A program made the position numbers and the translations under genes. Positions 27,030 through 35,803 of a stretch of 64,000 nt of DNA are shown here, one piece after another. The stretch's first letter is position 1. Each line of letters opens with the position of its first letter. A model generated the notes under the pieces. It was not told the origin of the DNA and searched no databases. It worked only from the letters and a program-made list of their open reading frames with translations. The stretch is taken from contig NZ_AEUD01000005.1 of NCBI RefSeq assembly GCF_000192435.1, forward strand, positions 203,884-267,883, read 5' to 3'. Source of the DNA: Gordonia neofelifaecis NRRL B-59395. Lineage in GTDB: Bacteria; Actinomycetota; Actinomycetes; Mycobacteriales; Mycobacteriaceae.

Positions 27030-28247
27030 ATGCAAGCGCATTACCTGGCGGGACTGGATCTGCACGGCCGCAAGGTCGTCGTCGTCGGCGGCGGGAGCGT
27101 CGCCCAGCGACGACTGCCCAACCTGGTCGCGGCGGGGGCGGACGTGCACGTCGTCGCCGTCGACCCGACGCCGGCGGTCGAATCCGAGGTCGCGATCACG
27201 GTGCATCGCCGCGCGTATGCCGACGGTGATCTGGACGGCGCCTGGTATGCGATGGCCTGCACCGACGACCCCGCGGTGAACGCCGCGGTCGTCGCCGAGG
27301 CCGAGCGGCGGCGCGTGTTCTGCGTGCGCGCCGACGACGCCCGGCAGGGCACCGCCGTGACGCCGGCGACCGGTGTCCATCGCGACCTTCACTTCGGTGT
27401 GCTGGCGGCGGGCGACCATCGTCGATCCGCCGCCGTGCGTGCGGCGATCACCGAGGCGCTGGCCGACGGCACGTCGCTCCGGATCACCGACGACCGCAGA
27501 CACGCCGCGGGCGTGGCCCTCGTCGGCGGCGGTCCGGGTGACGCCGACCTGATCACCGTGCGAGGACGCAAGCTCCTCGCCGAGGCCGACGTGGTCGTGG
27601 CCGACCGACTCGCGCCGATCGCCCTGCTCGACGAACTGGGACCGCAGGTGGAGGTGATCGACGCCGCGAAGGTGCCGTACGGCCGGGCGATGCGGCAGGA
27701 GCAGATCAACGAGATCCTGGTCGACCGCGCCAAGGCGGGCAAGTTCGTCGTCCGGCTCAAGGGCGGCGACCCGTATGTCTACGGTCGCGGGTTCGAGGAA
27801 CTGCAGGCGTGCGTCGCGGCGGGCGTCCCGGTCACGGTCGTGCCCGGGATCAGCAGTCCGATCGCCGGCCCCGAGCTGGCCGGGATCCCGGTGACACACC
27901 GCGGGGTCACACACGAGGTGGTGATCGTCTCGGGTCACGTGGCGCCCGACCATCCGGACTCGTTGACGAACTGGCAGGCGCTCGCACAGATGCGTGGCAC
28001 CGTCGTCCTGATGATGGCGGTCAAGCGGATCGACGAGTTCGCCACCGCGCTGCTCGACGGCGGCCGTGCGGCCGACACGCCGGTGGCCTTCATCGAGAAC
28101 GCCTCCCGGCCGGACCAGCGACTGCTCCGCACGGACCTGGCCCACGCCGCGCAGACCGCGGTCGAGCAGGAGCTGATCGCGCCGGCGATCGCGGTGATCG
28201 GACCGGTCGCGGGATTCACCGATGCCGACCGCGTCCTGGGGTTCTGA
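27030..28247 (+). CDS. cysG: Siroheme synthase: precorrin-2 dehydrogenase plus uroporphyrinogen-III C-methyltransferase
   Basis: 405 residues. The N-terminal domain (1-150) has the NAD-binding GLDLHGRKVVVVGGGSVAQRR of the dehydrogenase. The C-terminal domain (from about 165) has VALVGGGPGDADLITVRG, RLKGGDPYVYGRG and VVPGISS of SAM-dependent uroporphyrinogen-III methyltransferases. The central ferrochelatase helix of CysG appears shortened. It yields precursors for sirohaem (sulfite/nitrite reduction) and cobalamin, fitting the nearby cob genes. Confidence 0.93.
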   Translation: MQAHYLAGLDLHGRKVVVVGGGSVAQRRLPNLVAAGADVHVVAVDPTPAVESEVAITVHRRAYADGDLDGAWYAMACTDDPAVNAAVVAEAERRRVFCVRADDARQGTAVTPATGVHRDLHFGVLAAGDHRRSAAVRAAITEALADGTSLRITDDRRHAAGVALVGGGPGDADLITVRGRKLLAEADVVVADRLAPIALLDELGPQVEVIDAAKVPYGRAMRQEQINEILVDRAKAGKFVVRLKGGDPYVYGRGFEELQACVAAGVPVTVVPGISSPIAGPELAGIPVTHRGVTHEVVIVSGHVAPDHPDSLTNWQALAQMRGTVVLMMAVKRIDEFATALLDGGRAADTPVAFIENASRPDQRLLRTDLAHAAQTAVEQELIAPAIAVIGPVAGFTDADRVLGF

Positions 28248-28248
28248 C

Positions 28249-28686
28249 ATGGCTCGTGTGGCCGCCGGCATCTCGGGACTGCTCCTTCTCGCTGCGGCGA
28301 TCCTGTCGTGGTGGGTGCATCCGGCGATCACCGCGGTGCTCGTCGGCCTCGCGGTGGTCGTGATGTCGGCGTGGCAGGTGTACCGGCGCCGGGCCGGGAT
28401 CGAACCGATGGCGGCCGGCTGGTGGACCACGTACGTCGGACCGCTCACCTTCGGCGCCCTCGCCGTCATCGCGCTCAACGGCTGGATCTATCGGATCTCC
28501 GCCGACGCCGGGTCCGATTCAGGCGAGCTCCAGATGCTGATCGGCCTGATCACCGGCGTCGTCGGCATGGCGGCCGCGTACGGCTACGGTCGTCTGCGCG
28601 CACAGCGAGCGCAGTTGGGCGAGATCGCGCGCCCCGAGGACGACGAGCAGGACGACCAGCAGTGGTTCTTCCCGCAGGCGAAGTAG
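28249..28686 (+). CDS. Small integral membrane protein
   Basis: 145 residues with four predicted membrane segments (starting near 3, 24, 59 and 85) and a hydrophilic acidic C-terminus PEDDEQDDQQWFFPQAK. The ATG at 28249 overlaps nothing and follows cysG by one base, so it is probably cotranscribed. I do not recognise the family. Confidence 0.7.
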   Translation: MARVAAGISGLLLLAAAILSWWVHPAITAVLVGLAVVVMSAWQVYRRRAGIEPMAAGWWTTYVGPLTFGALAVIALNGWIYRISADAGSDSGELQMLIGLITGVVGMAAAYGYGRLRAQRAQLGEIARPEDDEQDDQQWFFPQAK

Positions 28687-28691
28687 CGGCT

Positions 28692-28744
28692 TCGCACTAC
28701 CAACGCGTATAGCCGTTCATCTCCGCCGAACGTCCGATTCTCGG
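28692..28744. repeat. Left inverted repeat of nuclease unit 1
   Basis: The outer part TCGCACTACCAACGCGTA (28692-28709) and inner part GTCCGATTCTCGG (28732-28744) are exact reverse complements of the corresponding parts of 29659-29711. The 22-base middle has the same length but is diverged. It begins 5 bases after the stop of the upstream membrane-protein gene. Confidence 0.9.
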
Positions 28745-28840
28745 TGTTGCGGCGTGGTGGTCGTGCGAGGTTGTCCACAGATTTCGACCGCTGCCGTCGA
28801 AGTGCCTCCGTACCGCCTCCCGAAACCGACAATTCATGCC

Positions 28841-29656
28841 ATGGATACGGGGGTATTCCGGTGGGGGCAGCTGCGTGAGCGGGCGACGCGGGCAGAGATC
28901 GACAGGGCGGTCGCCGACGGCGCGCTCATCAGGCTGAGACGCGACTGGTACGCGACGACCGCGGCGAACCCGCAGGTCGTTCGCGCGGTCGCGGCGGGTG
29001 GCGTGCTCACGTGCGCGTCGGCGCTCGAACTCCACGGCGTCTGGGTGCCGCCGACCGACCGCCTGCACATCCGGGGCAACGACGCGACCGCGCGGCTGCA
29101 ACCCGGTTGGTGCAGGCAGATCGGTCGCCAGCCGCCGGAGGCCGGGGCCGTCGACGATCTCGAGACCTCCCTGCGGCATGCGGCCAAGTGCCTGTCGGAG
29201 GAGCAGTTCGTCGTCGTGTGCGACTCGGCGCTGAACCGTCGGCTGTGCACGGCATCGGAGCTGGAGCGACTGTTCATCGCACCGCACCTCGCGCGCCTGC
29301 TGGAGCGGTGCGACGGGAAGTCGGAGTCGGGCACCGAGACGATGACTCGCCTGCGTCTGCGCCGACCGAACCTGGTGATCCGCACACAGGTGCCGCTTCC
29401 GTTCGGCCGCGTCGATCTGCTGATCGGCAGGTCGCTGATCGTCGAGGTCGACGGGTACGAGTATCACGCGGACCCGGCCGCGTTCGAGAGGGACCGGTTG
29501 CGGGATCTTCGCGCGAAAGCGCTGGGCTACAACGTCGTTCGCCTGAGCTTCCGGCAGGTGGTCCACCAGTGGGACGTCGTCGGACCGCTGCTGGAGGCGA
29601 TGATCGCGCGCGGCGATCATCTGCGCCCGCTGCCTCGCACGCCCGCCACGTTCTGA
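28841..29656 (+). CDS. AbiEi-like HTH plus DUF559 (Vsr-like PD-(D/E)XK) nuclease, unit 1
   Basis: 271 residues. The N-terminal 60-70 residues (WGQLRERATRAEIDRAVADG then LIRLRRDWYA) resemble the winged-helix AbiEi antitoxin domain. The C-terminus matches DUF559: ESGTETMTRL, RVDLLIGRSLIVEVDGYEYH, then LRDLRAKALGYNVVRLSF. Likely catalytic acids are Glu162, Asp192 and Glu202 (with Asp204). No toxin partner or methyltransferase is adjacent. The unit is bracketed by inverted repeats and lies between convergent genes. Proteins of this type are often multi-copy in actinobacteria; substrate and role are unknown to me. ATG 28841 is preferred over upstream starts because the fold begins there. Confidence 0.8.
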   Translation: MDTGVFRWGQLRERATRAEIDRAVADGALIRLRRDWYATTAANPQVVRAVAAGGVLTCASALELHGVWVPPTDRLHIRGNDATARLQPGWCRQIGRQPPEAGAVDDLETSLRHAAKCLSEEQFVVVCDSALNRRLCTASELERLFIAPHLARLLERCDGKSESGTETMTRLRLRRPNLVIRTQVPLPFGRVDLLIGRSLIVEVDGYEYHADPAAFERDRLRDLRAKALGYNVVRLSFRQVVHQWDVVGPLLEAMIARGDHLRPLPRTPATF

Positions 29657-29658
29657 GT

Positions 29659-29711
29659 CCGAGAATCGGACATCGAGAGGGGAAGTCCGGCGGTACGCGT
29701 TGGTAGTGCGA
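29659..29711. repeat. Right inverted repeat of nuclease unit 1
   Basis: Reverse complement of 28692-28744 at both ends (13 and 18 bases exact). The inner end GTCCGAGAATCGGAC (29657-29671) is itself a small palindrome touching the nuclease stop codon. The outer end reaches to within one base of the yaaA stop codon. Confidence 0.9.
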
Positions 29712-29712
29712 G

Positions 29713-30453
29713 CTACTCGGTGACGACCGTGATCTCCAGGGGTGACGTGACCTCGACGCGCTGCCCGGCGTCGGAGAGCACCGCGGCGAGACCGTTCACG
29801 TCGCGGACGTTGCGACGGGTCCGGACCAGTTCGCGGGCCATCAGGCCCTTGTAGTGCTTGTTGAAATGGCTCACGACCTTGCGTGAGCCGTCGGGGAACT
29901 CGGTGACGACGGTGGCGGTCACGGCGCCGTCGACCGGGCCGAGCTTCTGATAGACGCCGGATCGGAGGTCGACGACGAAATCGTCGATCGCGTCGAGCGC
30001 GGGTGACAGGACCGGCTTCCACAGCGCACCGAGCGTCCCCAAGCCGGGGAGCTTGGAGCCGCCGGACAGCCGGTAGGCGGGAATCAGGTCCTCGGCTCCG
30101 ACGACGCCGAACAGCGCGGAGCCGATCATCAGCCGGTCGCCGGCCTTGGTCTTGGCGGCACGCGTCATCCCGGGGTAGTCGAGCGCGTCGTACAACACGC
30201 CCGTGTAGCGGGTGATCGCGGTCCGGGTGGGCGACTCCCAGAGGTCGGCGTTGCGTTCCACCTCGGCGACGGCCGACGCGCCGAGGCCGAGCGCCGCACG
30301 TGAGGCGTCCAGGTCGGCGGCCAGCTCGACGATCGCGTCGGCCAGCTTGCGGCGGACGGGCGTCAGTTCGGGCAGGACCAGCGAATCGAGGTCGAGCGGA
30401 GCGGCCTTGCCGCCGTCAGATTTGGTCTCCGATGGAGGCAGGATGACGAGCAC
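29713..30453 (-). CDS. yaaA: YaaA/DUF328 family peroxide-stress protein
   Basis: 246 residues. Start [11 protein letters not shown] is the family hallmark; [29 protein letters not shown] and [17 protein letters not shown] are further conserved stretches. In E. coli YaaA lowers free iron under H2O2 stress and binds DNA. GTG 30453 is preceded 6 bases away by TAGGGT (complement of 30460-30465), a leaderless promoter. Divergent from proS. Confidence 0.93.
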   Translation of the reverse strand: MLVILPPSETKSDGGKAAPLDLDSLVLPELTPVRRKLADAIVELAADLDASRAALGLGASAVAEVERNADLWESPTRTAITRYTGVLYDALDYPGMTRAAKTKAGDRLMIGSALFGVVGAEDLIPAYRLSGGSKLPGLGTLGALWKPVLSPALDAIDDFVVDLRSGVYQKLGPVDGAVTATVVTEFPDGSRKVVSHFNKHYKGLMARELVRTRRNVRDVNGLAAVLSDAGQRVEVTSPLEITVVTE

Positions 30454-30487
30454 GCGACCACCCTAACGAACCTCCCCGCGATCGGTT

Positions 30488-30493
30488 TAAGCT
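30488..30493 (+). promoter_or_regulatory. Leaderless -10 element TAAGCT of proS
   Basis: TAAGCT ends 8 bases before GTG 30502. The divergent yaaA -10 lies only 22 bases away, so the two promoters are tightly back to back. Confidence 0.65.
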
Positions 30494-30501
30494 GGTACAT
30501 C

Positions 30502-32244
30502 GTGATCACACGGATGTCGAACCTGTTCCTGCGCACCCTCCGCGACGACCCCGCCGATGCCGAGGTGCCGAGCCACAAGCTGCTCGTGCGCGCGGGCTAC
30601 ATCCGGCGTGCGGCGCCGGGCATCTACGAATGGCTCCCGTTGGGGCTCAAGGTGTTCCGTGCGGTCGAGAATCTGGTCCGCGAGGAGATGGACGCGATGG
30701 GCGCGCAGGAGATCCTGCTGCCCGCGCTGCTGCCGCGCGATCCCTACGAGACCACCGGCCGCTGGACCGAGTACGGTCCGGCGCTCTTCCGCGTCAAGGA
30801 CCGCAAGGGCGCCGACATGATGCTCGGTCCCACCCACGAGGAGATCTTCACCCAGCTGGTCAAGGGCGAGTACAGCTCGTACAAGGACCTGCCGGTCACG
30901 CTGTATCAGATCCAGACGAAGTACCGCGACGAGGAGCGTCCCCGCGCGGGCCTGCTCCGTGGCCGCGAGTTCGTGATGAAGGACTCCTACTCGTTCGACA
31001 TCGACGACGCCGGGCTGCAGGCGTCGTACGACGCGCACCGAGCCGCGTACCAGCGCATCTTCGACCGTCTCGGCGTGAAGTACGTGATCGTCGCCGCGAC
31101 CTCCGGCGCGATGGGCGGCAGCGCCTCCGAGGAGTTCCTCGCCGAGTGCGAGGTGGGCGAGGACACCTTCGTCCGCAGCACCGAGTCGGGTTACGCGGCG
31201 AACGTCGAAGCCGTCGTCACGCCCGCGCCCGCGCCGATCCCGCTCGACGGGCAGCCCGCGGCGGTCGTGCACGACACCGGCGACACCCCGACCATCGACA
31301 CCCTCGTCGACTGGGCCAACGGAGCGCTCGACGGCGAGTACACCGCCGCCGACACCCTCAAGAACGTGATGGTCAAGATCCGCAAGCCGGGCGGCGACTG
31401 GGAGATCACCGCGGTCGCGGTCCCCGGTGACCGCGAAGTCGACTTCAAGCGACTGGAGGCCTCCGTCGAGCCGTCCGAGGTGGAGCTCCTCGTGGACGCG
31501 GACTTCGAGGCCAACCCGGAGCTGGTGAAGGGCTACATCGGCCCCAAGGCCGTCCAGGCCGCGGGCTTCGCCTACCTCGCCGACCCGCGAGTGGTCAGCG
31601 GCACCCGGTGGATCACCGGCGCCGACGAGCCGGGCAAGCACTACGTCGACCTGGTGTGCGGTCGCGACTTCACCCCCGACGGCGTGATCGAGGCCGCCGA
31701 GGTGCGCGCGGGTGACCCCTCGCCGGACGGCAAGGGGGTGCTCGAGACCGCCAAGGGCATCGAGATCGGTCACATCTTCCAGCTCGGCCGCAAGTACACC
31801 GACGCCTTCGCCTTCGACGTCCTGGGGGAGAACGGCAAGCCCGTCCGTCCGACCATGGGCTCGTACGGACTCGGCGTCTCGCGCATGGTCGCGGTGCTCG
31901 CCGAACAGCTCCACGACGAGAAGGGGCTGCGCTGGCCGCGCGAGGTGGCGCCGTTCGACGTCCACCTGGTGATCGCGAACAAGGACGAGGCGGCCGTCGC
32001 GGGTGCTCAGCGACTGGCGGCCGACCTCGACGCGGCAGGCGTCTCGGTGCTCTTCGACGACCGCAAGGCCTCACCCGGCGTGAAGTTCAAGGACGCAGAG
32101 CTGCTCGGCATGCCGGTGGTCGTGGTGGTCGGCCGAGGTTGGGCCGACGGGACCATCGAGATCCGTGATCGCCTGAGCGGCGAGACGACGGCCGCTCCGG
32201 TCGACGGCGCCGTCGACGCGGTGATCGCGGCCGCGCGAGGCTGA
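30502..32244 (+). CDS. proS: Prolyl-tRNA synthetase (bacterial type with INS domain)
   Basis: 580 residues. Class II synthetase: motif 2 region [26 protein letters not shown], motif 1 area [19 protein letters not shown] and [14 protein letters not shown] as motif 3. The INS editing domain (about 225-385) is present, giving the bacterial architecture. The anticodon-binding domain follows ([11 protein letters not shown] to the end). Length and order are normal. Confidence 0.97.
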   Translation: MITRMSNLFLRTLRDDPADAEVPSHKLLVRAGYIRRAAPGIYEWLPLGLKVFRAVENLVREEMDAMGAQEILLPALLPRDPYETTGRWTEYGPALFRVKDRKGADMMLGPTHEEIFTQLVKGEYSSYKDLPVTLYQIQTKYRDEERPRAGLLRGREFVMKDSYSFDIDDAGLQASYDAHRAAYQRIFDRLGVKYVIVAATSGAMGGSASEEFLAECEVGEDTFVRSTESGYAANVEAVVTPAPAPIPLDGQPAAVVHDTGDTPTIDTLVDWANGALDGEYTAADTLKNVMVKIRKPGGDWEITAVAVPGDREVDFKRLEASVEPSEVELLVDADFEANPELVKGYIGPKAVQAAGFAYLADPRVVSGTRWITGADEPGKHYVDLVCGRDFTPDGVIEAAEVRAGDPSPDGKGVLETAKGIEIGHIFQLGRKYTDAFAFDVLGENGKPVRPTMGSYGLGVSRMVAVLAEQLHDEKGLRWPREVAPFDVHLVIANKDEAAVAGAQRLAADLDAAGVSVLFDDRKASPGVKFKDAELLGMPVVVVVGRGWADGTIEIRDRLSGETTAAPVDGAVDAVIAAARG

Positions 32245-32253
32245 CCGGCGGGC

Positions 32254-32625
32254 TCAGAACGGCTCGCGGTCGAGACAGACGCAGAACGGATGCCCGGCCG
32301 GGTCGAACAGGACCCGGCAGAGCTCCGGTGCGAACTGTTCCGGTGACAGTCGCGCGCCGAGGCGGACCGCCTCGGCGGCCCCGTCGTCGAGGTCGGCGAC
32401 CACCAGATCGAGGTGCATCTGCTTGGGTACCGCGCCGCCGGGCCACTCCGGCGGCCGGTGGTCGGGGACTCGGAGCGCGGTGAGCACCAGCGAACCCGCC
32501 CGGACGCAGGCGTATCGCTCCGTCGTGTGGGTCACCACCCCGTCGAGCATCGCCGACCAGAAGTCGGCCAGTGCGACGGGGTCGTCGCAGTCGAGGGTGA
32601 TGGAACCGATGCGAGCTGTCGCCAT
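32254..32625 (-). CDS. VOC superfamily (glyoxalase-like) protein
   Basis: 123 residues. A single glyoxalase-like module: IGSITLDCDDPVALADFWSAML opening, QMHLDLVVADLDDG middle and VLFDPAGHPFCVC end. His in MHLDL and a C-terminal acidic position are the possible metal ligands. Substrate unknown. TAAGGT (complement of 32633-32638) ends 7 bases before ATG 32625. Converges on proS with a 9-base gap. Confidence 0.85.
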   Translation of the reverse strand: MATARIGSITLDCDDPVALADFWSAMLDGVVTHTTERYACVRAGSLVLTALRVPDHRPPEWPGGAVPKQMHLDLVVADLDDGAAEAVRLGARLSPEQFAPELCRVLFDPAGHPFCVCLDREPF

Positions 32626-32659
32626 GACAGCGACCTTAAGTCAGGCGCACCGGACCCGA

Positions 32660-33085
32660 CTACTGACCGGGAAAGGCGACCGTCAGCGGTTTCTGCCCGG
32701 CGATGCCGCGCCAGTACGACGACCGCAGCGCGCAGTCGGTGAGCCCGTCGACGGCGATCCGCCGGACCGGCGACGACTCGGCCTGCTCGAGCAGTGCGCG
32801 ATAGGCGTGCTCGCAGTCGTTCTCGGCGGCCAGGGCGGCCTTGGCGGAGCTCGCCTCGTCGGTGACCTCGATCGGCAGGGTGTACCCGGCCGCCGGGGTG
32901 CGCTCAGGCTGCCCGGCCGCCAGCAGCGCCTCGTTCAGCTGGTCGCGGCGAACCCGGTGCGCCGCGATGTACTCGGCGACGGTGTTCCGCACGTCGCCGG
33001 CGGTGAAGGCGGTGATCACCCCGTAGGTGAAGACGGCGGTGTTCTCGGCGTCGGCCGCGGCGTCGAGGGCGGTGTTCTGGCTCAT
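32660..33085 (-). CDS. DUF4439 ferritin-like domain protein
   Basis: 141 residues, mostly helical: ALDAAADAENTAVFTYGVI, AEYIAAHRVRRDQLNEALLA and AENDCEHAYRALLEQAESS. The helical pattern with Glu and His placed as in ferritin-like bundles fits DUF4439. ATG 33085 overlaps the stop of the upstream Tat lipoprotein (ATGA), so the pair is coupled. Metal binding is not demonstrated. Confidence 0.8.
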   Translation of the reverse strand: MSQNTALDAAADAENTAVFTYGVITAFTAGDVRNTVAEYIAAHRVRRDQLNEALLAAGQPERTPAAGYTLPIEVTDEASSAKAALAAENDCEHAYRALLEQAESSPVRRIAVDGLTDCALRSSYWRGIAGQKPLTVAFPGQ

Positions 33086-33615
33086 GCGAGTTGCACTTTC
33101 GCGAGGGTCTGGCAGGAGGCACTGACGGAGCCGAGGAGTCCGGCGTCGAAGCCCGACAGTCGTACGCACGAGTTCGCCGCGTTCTTCGCGGCGGACTCGA
33201 TGTCTCGGCGGAGTGCCTCGACGGACGCCACGGGGGTCCCGGCGGGGGTCTCGATCTGTTCGGCGGTCGACGAGTGCAGCCGGTTGATCTCGTCGCGCAA
33301 TGCGGTGAGGTGGGCGCCGCGCTGGTCGGCCACCGTCTTCAACGCCTCGGTGTACTCGGTGTTCCGTGGAGCCAGACCGGTCGCCGCCCGCTGCTGCCGA
33401 TACGCGGACTGGGCGTGGGGAAGCAGCGCCTCGGCGTCGAGCTGCCGCTGCGTCGGACCGGTGTCGCACGCGGTGAGCGCCCATCCGGCGGCGGCGCTGA
33501 CGCCGACGACGGCGGCACCCCGCAGCATCGTCCGGCGAGTCATCGCCGACGTGGTCGCTGGGCCGCGCGGGGATACGGGGGCAGGAGCCTGGTCCTGGAT
33601 CGGCACTGGTGTCAC
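33082..33615 (-). CDS. Tat-exported lipoprotein, partner of the DUF4439 protein
   Basis: 177 residues from GTG 33615; ATG 33543 is the alternative that starts at the signal. The twin-arginine segment MTRRTMLRGAAVVG leads to ALTAC, a Tat lipoprotein signal. The mature part is helical with two Cys (NSCVRL and SASCQTL). The same two-gene arrangement occurs near rimP-nusA in related genomes, as I recall, without known function. Divergent from rimP; a CAGAAT sequence 8 bases upstream of GTG 33615 may be its -10. Confidence 0.7.
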   Translation of the reverse strand: MTPVPIQDQAPAPVSPRGPATTSAMTRRTMLRGAAVVGVSAAAGWALTACDTGPTQRQLDAEALLPHAQSAYRQQRAATGLAPRNTEYTEALKTVADQRGAHLTALRDEINRLHSSTAEQIETPAGTPVASVEALRRDIESAAKNAANSCVRLSGFDAGLLGSVSASCQTLAKVQLA

Positions 33616-33647
33616 GGTGGACGATTCTGCCAGTCGGCCGAGTCGAC

Positions 33648-33653
33648 TACACT
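33648..33653 (+). promoter_or_regulatory. -10 element TACACT of the rimP-nusA-infB operon
   Basis: TACACT fits the TANNNT consensus and would yield a leader of about 70 bases ending in AGGAGG (33715-33720) before rimP ATG 33730. It is the only clear promoter ahead of this closely packed cluster. Confidence 0.5.
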
Positions 33654-33729
33654 CGAAGCCCGGCCCGGCGGGCGCGCCGGGACCACCGGTGGACCGCCCG
33701 AGACAACGAAACCCAGGAGGACTCGCGCG

Positions 33730-34275
33730 ATGACTGCGGACGCTCTGACCGGAGACATCGGCGACGTGTTGACGGCGCCTCTCGCCGAGCACGGCTACGA
33801 CCTCGAAGAGGTCGCGATCCTCACCCCGCCGGGACGGCGCGAGATCCGGATCGTCGTCGACCGCGACGGCGGCGCTTCCCTCGACGCGCTGGCCGACCTG
33901 AGCCGCGCGCTGGAATCGGTGCTCGACGACTCGGACCTGCTCGGCGAGTCGCCCTACGACCTCGAACTCACCACCCCCGGTATCGGCCGGCCGTTGACCC
34001 TGCCGCGCCACTGGCGCCGCAGTCAGGGCCGCAAGGTAACGGCGGAGTACACCGTCGACGGCGCGGCGCGGACGGTCGAAGCGCGAGTCGGGGAGAGCGA
34101 CGACGACCAGGTGACGCTCGTGCTGGTCGACAAGAGCCGGATCAAGACGGTCGACGTCGCGCTGGCCGACATCGTGCGCGCCGTCGTCGAAGTCGACTTC
34201 AGCAAGCCCGGGGAGGCCGCGCTCCGCGCCTGCGGACTGAGCGACGACGAGATCGCCCGCCGACGGGAATCGTGA
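33730..34275 (+). CDS. rimP: Ribosome maturation factor RimP
   Basis: 181 residues. Needed for 30S subunit maturation. [13 protein letters not shown], the [22 protein letters not shown] segment and [16 protein letters not shown] are family motifs. First gene of the rimP-nusA-ylxR-infB cluster, which is conserved in most bacteria. ATG 33730 has AGGAGG 9-10 bases upstream. Confidence 0.95.
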   Translation: MTADALTGDIGDVLTAPLAEHGYDLEEVAILTPPGRREIRIVVDRDGGASLDALADLSRALESVLDDSDLLGESPYDLELTTPGIGRPLTLPRHWRRSQGRKVTAEYTVDGAARTVEARVGESDDDQVTLVLVDKSRIKTVDVALADIVRAVVEVDFSKPGEAALRACGLSDDEIARRRES

Positions 34276-34336
34276 CTCACCGACCGAACCTCCACCACCG
34301 ACAACTCAATCCGATAAGCGAATAGGAGTCGCCACC

Positions 34337-35380
34337 ATGCACATTGACATCAGCGCACTGCGGTTGATCGAGGCCGACAAGGGCGTCCCGGCCGAGACCG
34401 TGCTCTCGGCGATCGAGACCGCACTGCTCACCGCGTACCGGCACACCGACGGCTTCGCCCCGAACGCGCGCATCGACATCGACCGCAAGTCGGGTCAGGT
34501 GCGCGTGATGGCGCAGGAGCTCGATGAGGACCGCAATGTGGTCCACGAGTGGGACGACACCCCGGAGGGCTTCGGCCGCATCGCCGCGACCACTGCGCGC
34601 CAGGTGATCCTGCAGAGGCTGCGCGACGCCGAGAACGAGAAGAACTACGGCGAACTGGTCGCGCACGAGGGCGAGGTGGTCGGCGGCATCGTGCAGGCCG
34701 ACGCCAAGGCGAACGCGCGCGGCATGGTGATCGTCCAGATCGGCAGCGATTCCAATGCCACGGAGGGCGTGATCCCGCCCGCCGAGCAGGTGCCCGGCGA
34801 GAGCTACAAGCACGGCGACCGCATCAAGTGCTACGTCGTCGGCGTGGCGCGCGGCAGCCGCGGCCCGCAGATCACCCTGTCGCGCACCCACCCGAACCTG
34901 GTCCGGAAGTTGTTCTCGCTCGAGGTCCCGGAGATCGCCGACGGCTCAGTGGAGATCGTCGCCGTGGCTCGCGAGGCCGGGCACCGCTCGAAGATCGCCG
35001 TGCACACCGGTGTCGCCGGGCTCAATGCGAAGGGTGCGTGCATCGGCCCGATGGGTCAGCGCGTCCGCAATGTGATGAGTGAACTGTCGGGCGAGAAGAT
35101 CGACATCATCGACTACGCGACCGATCCCGCGGAATTCGTCGGACACGCGCTGTCGCCGGCGAAGGTCGTCTCGGTGACGGTGATCGATCAGGAGACCAAG
35201 GCGGCCCGGGTGATCGTGCCGGACTACCAGCTGTCGCTCGCCATCGGAAAAGAGGGACAGAACGCGCGTCTGGCGGCTCGGCTCACCGGCTGGCGGATCG
35301 ACATCCGGTCGGATGCGGGCGATGGTGGCCCGCGCGACACCGAGGGTGGCGCCGACGACGCCGCCGATACGCTAAACTGA
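34337..35380 (+). CDS. nusA: Transcription termination/antitermination factor NusA
   Basis: 347 residues. Binds RNA polymerase and nascent RNA. N-terminal polymerase-binding domain, S1 domain (about 115-185, [19 protein letters not shown]), then KH1 and KH2 ([37 protein letters not shown]). The C-terminal acidic repeats of E. coli NusA are absent, as normal for actinobacteria. ATG 34337 follows AGGAG (34325-34329). ylxR starts 3 bases after the stop. Confidence 0.97.
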   Translation: MHIDISALRLIEADKGVPAETVLSAIETALLTAYRHTDGFAPNARIDIDRKSGQVRVMAQELDEDRNVVHEWDDTPEGFGRIAATTARQVILQRLRDAENEKNYGELVAHEGEVVGGIVQADAKANARGMVIVQIGSDSNATEGVIPPAEQVPGESYKHGDRIKCYVVGVARGSRGPQITLSRTHPNLVRKLFSLEVPEIADGSVEIVAVAREAGHRSKIAVHTGVAGLNAKGACIGPMGQRVRNVMSELSGEKIDIIDYATDPAEFVGHALSPAKVVSVTVIDQETKAARVIVPDYQLSLAIGKEGQNARLAARLTGWRIDIRSDAGDGGPRDTEGGADDAADTLN

Positions 35381-35383
35381 CCT

Positions 35384-35701
35384 GTGGCCCTTCGAACGTC
35401 GACATCTCCGGTGCGAACCTGCATCGGCTGTCGCCGGCGTGATCAAGCTTCGCACCTGGTCAGGCTGGTGGCTGTACGCGGCACAGACAGTGCAGCGGAG
35501 GTGGCGATCGACGAACGGGGGAGACTGCCGGGCCGAGGCGCCTGGCTGCATCGGAGCGACGATTGTCTGTCGCTCGCGGTGCGGCGCAACGCTTTCGGAA
35601 CGGCGCTACGGGATCGCGGCGTCGCCGTGAGACCACAGGATCTCGCCGAGAACCTCGGTGTGATCAAGAGTGAGGGCTCCGCAGGGAGTCAGGACAGGTA
35701 G
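35384..35701 (+). CDS. YlxR/DUF448 family protein
   Basis: 105 residues. The PVRTCIGCRRR start and RLPGRGAWLHRSDDCL loop are the YlxR signature; it is a small basic, probably RNA- or nucleoid-binding protein found between nusA and infB. GTG 35384 lies 3 bases after nusA. Family roles in transcription control have been proposed in Bacillus; the role here is inferred from synteny. Confidence 0.9.
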   Translation: MALRTSTSPVRTCIGCRRRDQASHLVRLVAVRGTDSAAEVAIDERGRLPGRGAWLHRSDDCLSLAVRRNAFGTALRDRGVAVRPQDLAENLGVIKSEGSAGSQDR

Positions 35702-35758
35702 CAGAAGACATGAGCACACCGTGAAGTCTCCACGATGAGCACGTTTACTGAATAAACC

Positions 35759-35788
35759 GAGGTCGACGCGGGCAGCCCGCTCGACCTC
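35759..35788 (+). promoter_or_regulatory. Stable hairpin just ahead of the infB ribosome-binding site
   Basis: GAGGTCGACGCGGGC pairs with GCCCGCTCGACCTC, a 14-bp stem with one bulged base and a one-base loop. It ends 6 bases before GAGGAG (35794-35799). There is no T tract, so it is more likely an RNA-stability or translation-control element than a terminator. Confidence 0.45.
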
Positions 35789-35803
35789 CAAGTGAGGAGA
35801 GCA

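Noticed and set aside
28841-29656. Type IV AbiE toxin-antitoxin system
   Set aside because: Only the AbiEi-like N-terminal helix-turn-helix is present; there is no AbiEii nucleotidyltransferase toxin gene, and the C-terminus is a DUF559 nuclease.
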